This document shows, in pieces, positions 10,501 through 20,682 of a stretch of DNA of 64,000 bases. The first letter of the stretch is position 1, and every line of letters begins with the position of its first letter. The notes below the pieces were generated by a model. That model made no database searches and was not told the origin of the DNA. It worked only from the letters and a program-made list of their open reading frames with translations. The stretch covers positions 19,406,001 to 19,470,000 of the forward strand of contig CM065309.1 in assembly GCA_033032175.1 (NCBI GenBank). The letters are read 5' to 3'. Position numbers and translations under genes: made by a program. The stretch comes from Saturnia japonica (Eukaryota; Arthropoda; Insecta; Lepidoptera; Saturniidae).

Positions 10501-11579
10501 TGGTCGCGTGTTTCGGAGTCGAGACGGTGTAACGTCTCAACGAGGCGGGGGAAGGCGCATATGGTCTTGACGAGACCGTAGCGCTCTAGGTGGTCATTGT
10601 AATCAATGACCTCCTGAATGCCGTGTTCACGAAGGAGCAAGATCATGATATCATTGCTCGCAACGTTGGAGGGAGCGCGGGGCGCGGAATTATCCATAGC
10701 CATACGAGGCTGTGGATTAGGGCGACGGGGCCCCCATGCGTTCGGAGCCGAACGCACGGGTTGTGATTGACCGCGAGGCGCGGGAGGGCCGGCGGTGGCC
10801 GGGATCTGGCGAGGGACTGGAAGCGCAGGAAATTCCCCTGGCGCCAGCAGGGGTTGCGCTCGGAGGGCTGAGGCGGGAGACGCCGCCCGGGGGGCCGCCT
10901 GCCTCTGGTGCCGAGGCCGCGTGGTGCGCGGAGCTTTGGGGCAACCGCGATAATTCGCAGGGTGCCCCTCCCCTTCGCACAGTACGCAGCTCGGGGGGGT
11001 GGTGGAGTCACGCTCGCGCGTGCACTCCCTAGTCGGGTGGTCCTCTCGGCACTTGACGCACCGCGGACGAAGATGGCAGTTACGGGCGGCGTGCCCGTAG
11101 AGCTGGCAGTTGTGACACTGCGAAGGCATGTGGGTTTTGTATGGGGGCTCGACGGTGACGCCGGAGAGCCCGCATACATTTTCCAACTGAAAGATTGCCT
11201 TTCCCTCGGGGGAAAGGTCTAGAATGGCCACTACCATTTGTAGAGGCCGCTTCTCCTTGTTGTACATTCTATGTACCTCTCTGATAGGATAATCTTGCTC
11301 CGCGAGCGAGGAGCACACCTCCGCGGGGCTGACTTCCACCGGAATACGGCGGATCACCACGCGGAGGACGCGCTCCTCCGCAAGGGAGTAAGTGAAAAAT
11401 TGAAGCCCTCTCTCCCGGAGGAGGGCAGTGAATTTACGGTGAGTATCCGACGAACTCACCGTAACGGAAATACCATTAAGGGTATTTCGAGCTTTGTGGT
11501 ATGGCAGGTTAAGCCTGCGCAACTCATTTACCAGAGTCGTCCAGGCCGCTTTGTCCCGGACGATAATAGGAGGTGGGGT
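10491..11579 (-). CDS. Jockey LINE gag-like protein with three CCHC zinc knuckles, N-terminus missing
   Basis: A 362-codon open frame for the ORF1 (gag-like) RNA-binding protein that coats LINE RNA. Numbering from the first visible codon at 11579, residues 1-13 contain the conserved PPPIIVRDKAAW-type start of the Jockey gag core. A region of RRIPVEVSP type around 77-87 belongs to the domain found before the knuckles in these proteins. Three zinc knuckles follow: C155-x2-C-x4-H-x4-C, C174-x2-C-x3-H-x4-C and C198-x2-C-x4-H-x6-C. The C-terminal part is rich in Pro, Ala and Arg and ends at a TAA at 10491-10493. No ATG starts this frame. It is open up to 11579, where an unrelated direct repeat begins, so the true N-terminus was removed by that junction. 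The end lies on the deletion junction with ORF2, so the last few residues may not be native. Confidence 0.88.
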   Translation of the reverse strand, partial: TPPPIIVRDKAAWTTLVNELRRLNLPYHKARNTLNGISVTVSSSDTHRKFTALLRERGLQFFTYSLAEERVLRVVIRRIPVEVSPAEVCSSLAEQDYPIREVHRMYNKEKRPLQMVVAILDLSPEGKAIFQLENVCGLSGVTVEPPYKTHMPSQCHNCQLYGHAARNCHLRPRCVKCREDHPTRECTRERDSTTPPSCVLCEGEGHPANYRGCPKAPRTTRPRHQRQAAPRAASPASALRAQPLLAPGEFPALPVPRQIPATAGPPAPRGQSQPVRSAPNAWGPRRPNPQPRMAMDNSAPRAPSNVASNDIMILLLREHGIQEVIDYNDHLERYGLVKTICAFPRLVETLHRLDSETRDHPA

Positions 11580-13463
11580 CAGAGGCTTCAGGGCTAACAG
11601 CTAACAGTATAGCCAGTCAGAAAAAAAAATCTGCTGTTTAGTTACCACAATACAAACATAGTTTGGAATTAAATGGCCGTGTTTGAAATAATTTTGTCCC
11701 CATATGTATTATTGTTTTAATTCTAATATTTAACTAAGAATAATAAATACATAGGGTCACCCATACACGTAGTAAATACAATGTGATAACATAATAAAGT
11801 TTTAGGATCGACTATTTATATTGAAATGTTTGAACTTAACTTCCAGAGATCACTATCGTTTTCTCAAACAATATAACATCAAAGAATTAGGATGACTCGT
11901 TTGCCGCATGGGACATCTGACCGCTTCCTCTGTTCCGTATTTTTTCTTTCTTTAATGTTATTTTTAAATATACTTAACATAAAATTTAATGAGATACCGA
12001 TAAACATGTTACCATCAATAGAAAGGTTTGTTTAATATTATTTTGCCTTTCCTACACCGGTTTGGCAAAGTGATAACACTTTATTTGACGGTGAGAAAAG
12101 TAAATACATATTACTAATATCTAATACGTAATGACTTTCGTATACCAACGTATCTTTGAGTAGATGCAGTACTTAATATTTGGTTTGTTTGCTTAAACTC
12201 GAGCCACCACCCTAAGGCTGTACGTAAATAAAGAAGTAAGGTTCTATCAGTTTATTGCACTAGCTTCCTTTAAAAATACCATACCCTTCAAGTACCATAT
12301 AAATTTTTCATTATTTTCCTACCGAAACACGATTTTCAGCTTAAACCTTCTCTAGTTTCAGCTGAAACAGAAACTTATGAGGTTTATTGAAAATTTAAGA
12401 AAATTTTCTTTATGAGTACCCTGAAATATAGTGTCACCATTTTTTATACGTCTATTAGCAACGCCTCTAGTGGAAACGCAAAGAAACTAAAATGTCAGTA
12501 AATAAAATATGATCAAGCAGAAGCTAATTTAAAAATTAATAATACATGAATAACTATGAAGATATGGCAAACTTGTTGCCCCCTTGCTAGAACAGACGAG
12601 CGAGTTTTTGTGGCAGCTCAAAATTTATGTTTCTAGTTATTATTTATAATCTACTTCAATTTTGTACTATAAACAAATTATAATCACATAAAAATGCTAC
12701 CAATATTTTAAAATATAGGAGCAAATATTATAAATTTGTGAATACCTTGGTCCCGCCAAAACTCCCTGTATTTCCGTTATTATTGTAAAATGATTACGTG
12801 TTACCAGTACCGAGCACGTGGCGTGATCCGTTTCGGGTCAGTAGTACGCCTTATTTCCGTTGTGTAACGTTAAATTTAATCTGTGATTCTAATGTCCGAT
12901 ATCATGACACGGATCGCTCGATGTTTCTCTATTTTCTTGGTAAAGTGTCAGCCCACATGGAACGTTATGTACATATCACCAACAGGTTTACTAATTTTCT
13001 GATGTTTTGTAATAATTTTTGATTAATTGCTTGTTGCAGGTAAATTGAAATAAACGCATACGCCCGTTTTCGTCGCTGATGAGCGGTGCTAAGTGGAGAA
13101 GTTCAACTTGGCTTTGTAACGTGTAAATTATTTACTTTATTTTTGCATGTATTTAGTGACTTTTGGTTATTTCCACTGGGCTTGAAAGCAAAGAAAACTA
13201 TTACTAATTAGATGGGTTTGCCTGCAGTGCGGGTTATCGACAATACTTGCACTTAATTATATAATTCAATTAAATACGTACTCGTATTTCTTTTATTTTT
13301 TGATTTTCGTCAAATTTTTTTGCTGTATGTCTGATATCATCGATATAAATGGGCAATTTTAGAAGGCTCCTGGTTCTTATAATATCTAATTTATGGACTA
13401 AGTCAAAATATAGAACATTTCAGCAATAAATACATATTATTATACTAAATATACTATAAAACG
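11578..13463 (+). repeat. 1.89-kb direct repeat, copy 2
   Basis: Second copy of 7277-9161. Its left edge cuts into the N-terminal coding part of the reverse-strand Jockey gag. Its right edge meets GC-rich retroelement sequence starting 'cgctcttttttccg'. The 74-codon frame is repeated at 12798-13022. The copy includes the right half of the nested Jockey/SINE composite, so it derives from the same ancestral locus as copy 1. Confidence 0.93.
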
Positions 13464-14360
13464 CGCTCTTTTTTCCGACAGCGGGTGCGGGGAGCATGGA
13501 TGGACGCGGAGGCGACGGCGCCACTGACCGTTTTCAACGTTTTATGTTGCGCGAGACGGTTGCGCAGTTGGACTAATTCGACGACGGGCATTATTGCGCG
13601 ACGTCGACAACGGAAAACTCATTTGGGCCGGTATCCATCTCCGGAGACGAATCCGGCACGCGGGCGAGTCTAATCACGGAAAGGGCCGAAAAAGATTTTT
13701 GTTTTCACCGCGAGTTACCCGTGCGAACGCGCGGGACGGTTACGTATGGGCTATTTTTAGCCGACCTAGATTGGGACCGCGAATTGCGCGGCCCTCGCCT
13801 AACGGACGCGGGACTTGACCCGCGCGAATGGTTAGTCGGGACTGGGGGCGTGGCTACGGCCCCGATGACGCGACGGATGGACGCGCGACGCTACCTACGT
13901 CTCTCCACGACGAAACGCGTGGAGGCGCGGCGCCGACGGGTGCCGCGTCAGTCGGCTTGACGGTTGCGACAGAGGGCGCATCGCTCGCAGAAGCGGCCCC
14001 CTGATTGGTCGCGGTGGACGGACGCGCGACGCTGCCTGCGTCTCTCCACGACGCGACACGTGGAGGCGCGGCGGTTACTGGCGCGGCGCCAGTCGGCGGC
14101 TGTCCCGGCAGAGGGCGCACCGCTCGCATAAGCGGCCCCCTTATTGGCTGTGGTCGCAGCGGTGCGACGCACATTCGGAGTTTTCGTCAACGAGTCGAAA
14201 ACTCGTCTTCGGCCGTAGGGTAACGCACGAACATAAAGTTCGATATTTTTGGTGTGCGAGTTCCATCGCTTGTATTCTGTCACTGTTGATCGCGAATGCA
14301 AGCAACCAGGTCTTGCATATATTTTGCCATTTCGGCGGCATTGGGTGGGGTTTGGGACAT
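13464..14360 (-). pseudogene. GC-rich retroelement relic with a broken gag-like frame
   Basis: A block much richer in G+C than its flanks. On the minus strand an ATG at 14360 opens a frame starting MSQTPPNAAEMAKYMQDLV, in style like a retroelement gag N-terminus. The frame is stopped by TGA at 14282 and TGA at 14189, then stays open to 13854 through a Pro/Ala/Ser-rich repeated region. On the plus strand 13496-13960 is also open for 155 codons with a single TAA at 13574. I do not recognise either product by family. An A-stretch (T-run 13469-13475) sits at the lower edge, next to direct-repeat copy 2. Strand and element class are inferences. Confidence 0.4.
13870..14155. repeat. Tandem repeat, two units of about 140 bp, GC-rich
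   Basis: Matching landmarks recur about 140 bases apart: 'ggacgcgcgacgct' at 13879 and 14020, and 'agagggcgca' at 13971 and 14110. On the minus strand the two units encode related Pro/Ala/Ser-rich peptides containing APPRV-S-W-RD and GSVARPS. The period is not a multiple of three throughout, so small indels separate the units. Confidence 0.75.
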
Positions 14361-14375
14361 GTTTTATTGAGGCCT

Positions 14376-14781
14376 CCCTGCCTTAGGGGCAGGGGGGTGC
14401 GCCAAAAATTAAATACGACTATCCGAGTCGGGCAAGAGTCCCTGTGGTCAAGGTGCAATGACACACAGGAAGAACCTATCGGCCCTAAGGAACCCTAGCA
14501 AGCCCGGGACTGAGGACGCAGACCGGTAATTAAACCGGGCTAGGCCCAAACAGGTTCCCGGGGATGGAGTGTGCAGGATCGGAGGGTTTGGCAGGAGACA
14601 CCTGGGGCAAGACTATGCGATAACCGCAAAGGCCTAGATTCCCAGGCCCGTCCGAGTCTGGCTGTTTGCCTCTGAAGGAGACAACCAGCGGGCCGCTCGG
14701 GTCACGCCCCGCTCACTTTAGTTAGCACCGTCAGGTATCCAGTGAGCGACCACAAAACCGTGGATTTACAAAAAAAAAAAA
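14376..14781 (+). mobile_element. Possible LINE 3' UTR ending in an A-tail
   Basis: GC-rich non-coding sequence with a 'gaaggagacaaccagcgggc' block and a 'gggtcacgccccgctcac' block, ending in a run of 12 A at 14770-14781. The composition and the motif resemble 3' UTRs of R1-clade LINEs as I remember them, but there is no coding part to prove it. It lies back to back with the reverse-strand gag-like relic, so it could instead be that element's 5' UTR. Confidence 0.35.
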
Positions 14782-15034
14782 TACAGCAAGTCGCACCGAA
14801 AAGTGCGGTTTACCGCGAGCGTTCGACACTTGTTGATGTACGATGAATATTGCGAGAATATATTTGAAATAAAATTTCAAACATACGATCGCAATAGTAT
14901 GGTCACGTGATGGTCGAGAGCACAAACGGAGCGACACGTCCGTTCGCGATCAAGACCAAATCGGAACTCGGTGAGACAACGAAAGACCCGCACGATCTTA
15001 AATAACCACGTTGTTTGGTCACCGGGCTTACAAC
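14782..15034. other. No gene seen between the retroelement block and the hAT-like element
   Basis: Moderately GC-rich unique-looking DNA with no recognisable coding or repeat identity. Short frames on both strands overlap each other and are not recognised. Confidence 0.5.
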
Positions 15035-15339
15035 TAGGGTTGCCAACTTTCCCGCGAAAGACGGGACATACCGTTTCTACGCCATCAGATGAGCTTACCA
15101 CCCTACTATATAGTATAGTATCCTACTACTACTATATTTGTAAAAAAAAAAAATGTTAGGTGAAACTACTATAGTTTTAATGGATAAAAAACTTAGGCAA
15201 CATTATTTATTCCAAAATGTTTTAACGTAAAACGGAACACAGGTCACAGCCTTTATTTATTACAGTATGTGACTTGGTATATGTTATTATCTGTGTTATT
15301 ATTTGTTAATTTTATCACGATCTATATGTCAAACAGTAA

Positions 15340-15440
15340 AAACTATTTTTATATTTATATAAAATATATTATTATATTATATATTATTAATATATTTATA
15401 TTTTTAAATTTATATTTATATATATTTATATTATATTTTT
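15340..15440. repeat. AT-only low-complexity tract
   Basis: About 100 bases made almost only of A and T in irregular ATT/TATA runs. It lies inside the hAT-like candidate and next to repeat R. Confidence 0.8.
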
Positions 15441-15630
15441 AACAACAAAGAAAATCACTTCAATATTTTGAAGAGTTCCCTCGTGTATCTTCGAAGTTTA
15501 AAGTTCAATTCCAATGAAATAAAAGATGATCCGGTCTACCTTTGAGGTATTCCATATGCAACAAAAAAAGAATCATCCAAATCTGTTCATAAACAAAAAA
15601 GTTATTGCTAAACATCCTAAAAAAAATTTA
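15441..15630 (-). repeat. Repeat R copy (unclassified interspersed repeat)
   Basis: Reverse-oriented member of a family also seen at 17895-18125, 18235-18470, 23800-23950 and 45655-45835. Shared landmarks are a 'cgatttggatgat' block followed by a T-run, a 'gatacctcaagggtgg' block, 'cgaagatataca' and a final 'gttttcttttttg'. Short peptides predicted from it have no gene meaning. Confidence 0.7.
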
Positions 15631-16461
15631 TTGGAATTGAGTAACGTCTTTCGTTGAAGTTAATTAAAAAAATAAAATGTGTATTTTAAAATTCTGTATT
15701 TTTTTTCGTCGACTATTCCTTTCAGGTAATACTATATTTGATATAAACAGTCGACAACCGTACCCTTAGAAGACGTGTCCCGCGAATGATGTCTGCTAGA
15801 TGCTGGTTGTCTCGTTTTATGGTTTTATGGTATGATGGTTAGAAGTAGGTAGATGTAAACGCAGAAGAGCGTAGAAGATCACGCGTCTCTTGTCCTTTGC
15901 GCTACGAAAATTGACTCCAAAGACAATAAATAGCCAGTTAAGCATGTAAACTATTGTATGCCAGAGTAAAACATTAGAATTGATTAGATAGAACTGTTTT
16001 GCCTGGTGTCTGGAGTTTTTTTTTTGGGGGATTTCTCTCTACTTGTATCCTACATTACAGTATTACAATCGTCCATAAGCTAGGGCAGTTGTATAAAAAA
16101 CCTATTTAAAACGTGAAAGGTAACTTTGATTTTTAATTGTATTTCTCGCCTTCCTATACTTTGACGGCTGGGTCCCGCTTTTTTTAGTCACGTCTTGCAA
16201 ACCTATGCACTTTAGTTGGCAACCCTACTTAACGATAGCGGGAAACGCGGCGGTCTATTTTAGATGAATCGATAAATTTTTACGCGAGTAGTAAAAATCT
16301 CGATCGAGTTTTATCGAGTTCTTTGTATACACGTTGTTTTAAGTGGTCATTTAATCCGCCCAGGTGTTGGGGCGAAGTGACGTGTTGTATTACTTTAACT
16401 ATGATATTTTTATCACGCGAACCAACGATATTAATGTACTAGATTGAGCGTTTGGAAATAT

Positions 16462-16735
16462 CACCGTATCATACCGGTGTGGTTCCAATACTGGTCGAGG
16501 TACTGGGTTCGATTCCCAGGTCGAGCATATTGTTATTATGTTTTTCTATCAAATCCTCAGTAGCACCTCGGAGTTTGGCTTTATATCCGATTAATGGCAT
16601 TAGGCTCGCCCCCTATTACATAGGATCTAAAATCATGTCCGGCGTATTGTGGTTTACAGGAGTACACCTCTGCCTAACTCTTCGGGAATACAGGTGTGAT
16701 GGTATATTGTTTATTCTTCACATGATGTAAACAAG
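16462..16735 (+). mobile_element. SINE family B (tRNA-headed)
   Basis: The head has the B-box 'gggttcgattcccaggtcga'. The body has 'ctcagtagcacctcggagtt', 'taggctcgccccctatta' and 'cacctctgcctaactcttcg'. Related copies are at 34870-35105 and 43490-43605. The 92-codon frame across it is not a gene. Confidence 0.75.
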
Positions 16736-16904
16736 ACTTAATGGTCACTGTCTACTTCTGTGACGTAGTCAAATAACCTGCTGTCTCTGACTTGCTGGGC
16801 TTAGTATGTTGACAATTTCGGCTAGATGGTCACTTATATTCAGTTAAAATTGTGTTCAAATGCGAAACCTGTACAGAATACAAATATACACATTGATAAG
16901 TTTT

Positions 16905-17075
16905 TCTTAGAACTCAGGTGGTAATCAAACCTACGACTCGCTTGATGGTAAGCGGCTACTGTAGCCTATGGACGCTTGTAATACCATATGTACCACGCGT
17001 TGTTGACCTTGAACCTTCCTAACCCAGGGAGTTCTGAAAACCCTGTGACGGCAGAAGTGGGCAGTGGCGTTTTTT
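16905..17075 (+). mobile_element. SINE-like family E copy
   Basis: Contains 'cgcttgatggtaagcggcta', 'ctgtagcctatggacgc' and 'cccagggagttctgaaaacc'. The same order occurs at 32130-32350. Confidence 0.65.
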
Positions 17076-17284
17076 CTTTCCCTCATATCTAGTTATATTT
17101 AATATCAACGGACGTGAACACAAGTTATCTTTGGTTTAAGCTATATCAAACTGTGTGCTGTGAGCTTAATCCGAAGCGCTTATCCGTGATTACAATTAAG
17201 TTTCCGTTTCCCCTATAACGTGGCAGCTGTCACTTAGGATTAAAAAATATCTTTACGGTGTGTGAATAATTTAATGAATTTAGC

Positions 17285-17510
17285 AGAATAATTATATTAA
17301 TGCGTGAAGCAAAAACTTTCTACCCCTTTTTAAGCGTATTGCGTGCAGGGAAGACTGTGAGATTTGCCATGGTTAAAGTTTATATGGAGGAGTGTAGAAA
17401 GTTAAAATTTATCTATAAATAATACTCATTGTTTAGGTCCATTAATACTGCATATGTCAAACAGAAAATAGTCTATGATTAAAAAGTCGCTGGTCGAATT
17501 GCGATCATTG
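17285..17510 (+). repeat. Unclassified interspersed repeat, copy 1
   Basis: Shares 'tttttaagcgtattgc', 'gatttg.catggttaaa', 'aatactcattgtttaggt' and 'gtcaaacagaaaata' in order with 45165-45505, but lacks about 115 bp in the middle. Confidence 0.7.
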
Positions 17511-17894
17511 GGCGACCCCTAGTAACTTTAAAATATCAATCGAGGGTGGTGAATTACTGTATCCGACTGGTTCGTGACCACCATACACATTGTAATAAAC
17601 CTGACTCTCTTTTGGTTTGTCGCATTTCAAAAAATGCATAAGAACATTGCACATCAAGAAAACATTTTGTCAGCTATCCTGTTTTTCCCAGATAATTTGA
17701 TTAGTTTGCATTTGCGCCGACTCGGCTTGGAGACGAAACGTTATTATTTAATTATTTATTGATATTCTCAATTTTAACTTTACGTGTTATAGACAGATGT
17801 AGTTGGTATATTTGAAATGGTTTGATTTTTTTTCAAATTAATTTCTCTGACAAGACTTAAAATGTAATCATATCTGGTAATTTTTAACCGATTT

Positions 17895-18125
17895 AAAAAA
17901 ATACGGGAGGTTACTGAATACGAATGTATTTTTTATGGATGTTCAGCTATAACTTCTTTGTTTATGAACCGATTTGGATGATACTTTTTTTGTTTGAAAA
18001 GCGATACCTCAAGGGTGGCCCCATTTCAATTTCATTGACAATGCAAGCTCGAATTCGAAGATACACCACGAAACTCCTCAAAAGCATTGAACTTGGTTTT
18101 CTTTTTTGTTGAAATTTATCTTATA
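17895..18125 (+). repeat. Repeat R, first of two tandem copies
   Basis: Carries all landmarks of the family, including 'aaccgatttggatgat' and 'gatacctcaagggtggccc'. The 62-codon frame at 17924-18112 is a translation of this repeat, not a gene. Confidence 0.75.
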
Positions 18126-18234
18126 AGTTAATGATTCATATTGATCTATATAAAATAAATAACGTATGTTATAACGGAATTTTAAATTTCATTATGTTGA
18201 TATCTGTTAAAGTGTTATACACAGAAGTTGTATG

Positions 18235-18470
18235 TTTATTTATAACCGACTTTAGAATGGATTATCAGGCGTAATTTCTTTGTTTAGGAACCTATATAAA
18301 TGATTCTTTTATTCGTTGGAAAGGGGACACCTCAAGGGTGGTTCAGTTTTGATTACATTCGCATTGGATCGAAGACTTTGAAGATATACACCAGGGAACT
18401 CTTCGAAATAATTGAAGCTCGTTTTCTTTTTTGATAAAAATTGTTTTGTAAGAGATTTAAATTCAATTTT
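18235..18470 (+). repeat. Repeat R, second tandem copy
   Basis: Same strand and order as the copy at 17895-18125, about 340 bp further on, diverged by many substitutions. The spacer holds the start 'tttataaccgactt', which looks like the 5' edge of the unit. Confidence 0.7.
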
Positions 18471-19754
18471 CATTTCTTACTTTTTTAAATGATTATTTTA
18501 TGAATGTTTATTTATTTTGATAATATTTTTTTTATTAAAAAGCAGATTTTTAAATAGTACTCAGACTTTTCATTACCTGTCTACAATCCCGGGATTATAT
18601 CGATCACATAAAAGGGCAGGGATCGAATTCTCTGCTCCTAAATCAATGATGACCAATCTTAAAGTTACGGGCAAGAAAATCAACCGAGACAAGTGATTTT
18701 TTTCTACTCATTGACCGGTACTTTTTTTTTTTGATAAAATAGACAGTAAGATTTTACTGTAATATATAATTCTGTAAATATTTTACGTGTAATTATTTGG
18801 ACACAAATTCTTAAGTGTACCGATGTTTAATTTGGTTTATAATTTTAAGGAATTTTATCATTTGGGAGAGGTGAGAGTTCACAATCTTCTTATATTTGCT
18901 TATTATTGTTTTAAAACAATTAAAAGATTGCTTACGTAATACTTGAACGCTGCTTTATACAATTTTAAGCTGACTCTGGGATTGCAATTTTTTTATTTTA
19001 AATCATATCCGATAAAAGCGTACCTTCGAAGAATCTATATTATGGATAATAGTAATTGTACCGATTTCTCTTACTTGTACGTAGTATGTACTTCTATTTC
19101 GTTGTCTATATTGATTAGTATATCATTAAAAATAATAAATGTATACGTATTATATTCTCTTTTTTTTTCTTTTGGCTATTAACCCAATTTATTTGGTGTC
19201 AGTCCTCTTAGTACTTCTGCACCACACCGTACAGTTGTGGGATGTCTATTATGTCGTTTTTTATTGTTCGTAGCCAGGTGTATTGGTGATCGTCCACGAC
19301 TTTTTTTCCCGTCTTCTATATTCATCATATGGTCATCATCCTGCCTCATCGCATGCCCTTACATGTATACATATTATATATTTTAAAAATAAACGCCGCT
19401 CCGATTTGCATTTTAAGCAATGTAGTCTATAATCCTAGAACTTAATTTAAATTCAAATAATAATGTAACAAATTAATCCGAACTAATTAGATTGCATATT
19501 TACGAGAAAAAAGTAGTACGGAATTCTCATATACCTTGTTAACGTTAAAATGCTTGGATTGATACCGGACACCGGTTAATAATAGTTTGAAATCGGCTCC
19601 TGGGCCACCTTTGATCTCCGCACTGAGCTAATCGCGGCCGAGGTAAGAATTCTTAACGATAAAAATTAGCAATACACTGCTTATACAACCACTAACAATA
19701 ATTGGTTGATTTACTATAATTTTATTGTTAAGTACCTATTTATTTTATTCCGAT

Positions 19755-20035
19755 TTAGATCTGCAAGTTCAAGCCCCGGTATGAAACAACGAATTTTTCG
19801 AAATTCGCTTACATTTACACTAGCAGTACATTTGCTGGCGGTGAAGGAAAACATCGTGAAGAAACATGAACGCTTGATCAATGTTTCTTGTAGTACCAAT
19901 ATATGTGGGGAAAATGTAGAACTGTGAATGTGTTGGCGTTGGAAATCGCCAAAAAGTCGAGGACTGGCATGGTGGACTTCCATCGCTAAGAGGACTTTGC
20001 CCAGCAATGGGAAAAATTTAGGCTGGTATTATATT
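19755..20035 (+). mobile_element. SINE family D
   Basis: A widespread lepidopteran SINE type by memory: head box 'caagttcaagccccggtatg', core 'ggtgaaggaaaacatcgtga', then 'gactggcatggtggacttcc' and 'gcccagcaatgggaaaaat'. It shares the central core with family A but has a different tail. Frames on both strands are by-products. Confidence 0.7.
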
Positions 20036-20039
20036 ATTA

Positions 20040-20548
20040 CTAGCTGTACCCTGCGGTTTCGCTCACGTGGACTATAGAATGCCGTTGATGGAGTACACGC
20101 GTGAATCGTGCTCCCGGTTATTTTAAGGAAAAAAAAATCATTTTGTGGGTGTTTCTTAGAGACATATACTCTCGCAGACTTTTTTGTAATATCTATAACA
20201 ATGTGTCACATTAATTTGATATATCTCTTATGTTTTACTCAGCGTAAGCCATTTAAGCAACCGAATTGATTCACCATGACCAGTATTTTTTTATTTGTGT
20301 GGAAAACTATTTCTTTTTTCTAACATAAAAGTAACCTTAATTACTCCTTATAACATCAGCTATCTACCAGTGAAAGTTCCATCAAAATCAGTCTAACCAT
20401 TTCGGTGGTTACCCGGGACAAAAAGACAGACACGCAAACAAAAATTTTAAAAATGTTTTTTTTTATAGGTGTCTCGTACATACTTTCATATGCATTTAGT
20501 AAATAACTGTTATATTAACATTACAACCGGACACTTCAATTTTAATAG
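20040..20548 (-). mobile_element. Helitron-like repeat H, reverse full copy
   Basis: Reverse complement of 32405-32934: it starts at the CTAG (20040-20043) with a host A before it, contains the complement of 'ggtaaccaccgaaatggtta' and ends at 'gacacttcaatttt'. Lengths agree to within about 20 bp. Confidence 0.6.
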
Positions 20549-20604
20549 TATATATATCAATAATTTAACAGTTTTATATATATCTTGTGTTATTTGACGA
20601 TATG

Positions 20605-20682
20605 GCCGTAGCTGGTAACACGCTAAACGTAGAAACGAGATTGTCTCTCAAGTGCAGCTGTCGGAACACACCAGTTGAAAAG
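20605..20682 (-). mobile_element. SINE family A tail fragment
   Basis: The 3' part of SINE A in reverse (ggtaacacgctaaa ... ctcaagtgcagctgtcgg). It is joined directly to the head of SINE C at about 20683, without spacer. Confidence 0.7.

Larger units (their letters stand above)
9755..11577 (-). mobile_element. Internally deleted Jockey LINE: gag joined to 3' UTR, ORF2 absent
   Basis: Read on the minus strand, this copy shows gag (11579-10491), then about 180 bp of ORF2 C-terminus, then a 3' UTR, then a 42-nt A-tail (T-run at 9755-9796). The complete reverse transcriptase and endonuclease are missing between gag and the tail. The 5' end stops abruptly at 11577/11578, where copy 2 of the 1.89-kb direct repeat starts. 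No target duplication joins the bases before 9755 to those after 11577. The copy therefore seems to have been cut by a rearrangement after insertion. It cannot move by itself and could only be mobilised by a full-length relative. Confidence 0.85.
15035..16227. mobile_element. Non-autonomous hAT-like DNA transposon candidate
   Basis: A 14-bp perfect terminal inverted repeat, TAGGGTTGCCAACT at 15035-15048 and its complement at 16214-16227, bounds 1.19 kb. TIRs of this type are common in hAT elements. The adjoining octamers (cttacaac and cttaacga) share only the first four bases, so the 8-bp target duplication is weak. There is no transposase frame. The interior holds an AT-rich tract and a nested copy of repeat R. 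Confidence 0.45.

Noticed and set aside
10244..11222. Several plus-strand frames of 87-108 codons
   Set aside because: They are antisense to the Jockey gag and ORF2 remnant and mirror its GC-rich codon pattern.
7277..13463. The 1.89-kb direct repeats as LTRs of a retrotransposon around the gag frame
   Set aside because: The repeats do not begin TG or end CA, have no target duplication, contain a nested SINE/Jockey composite, and the gag is of non-LTR (Jockey) type with its own A-tail on the opposite strand.
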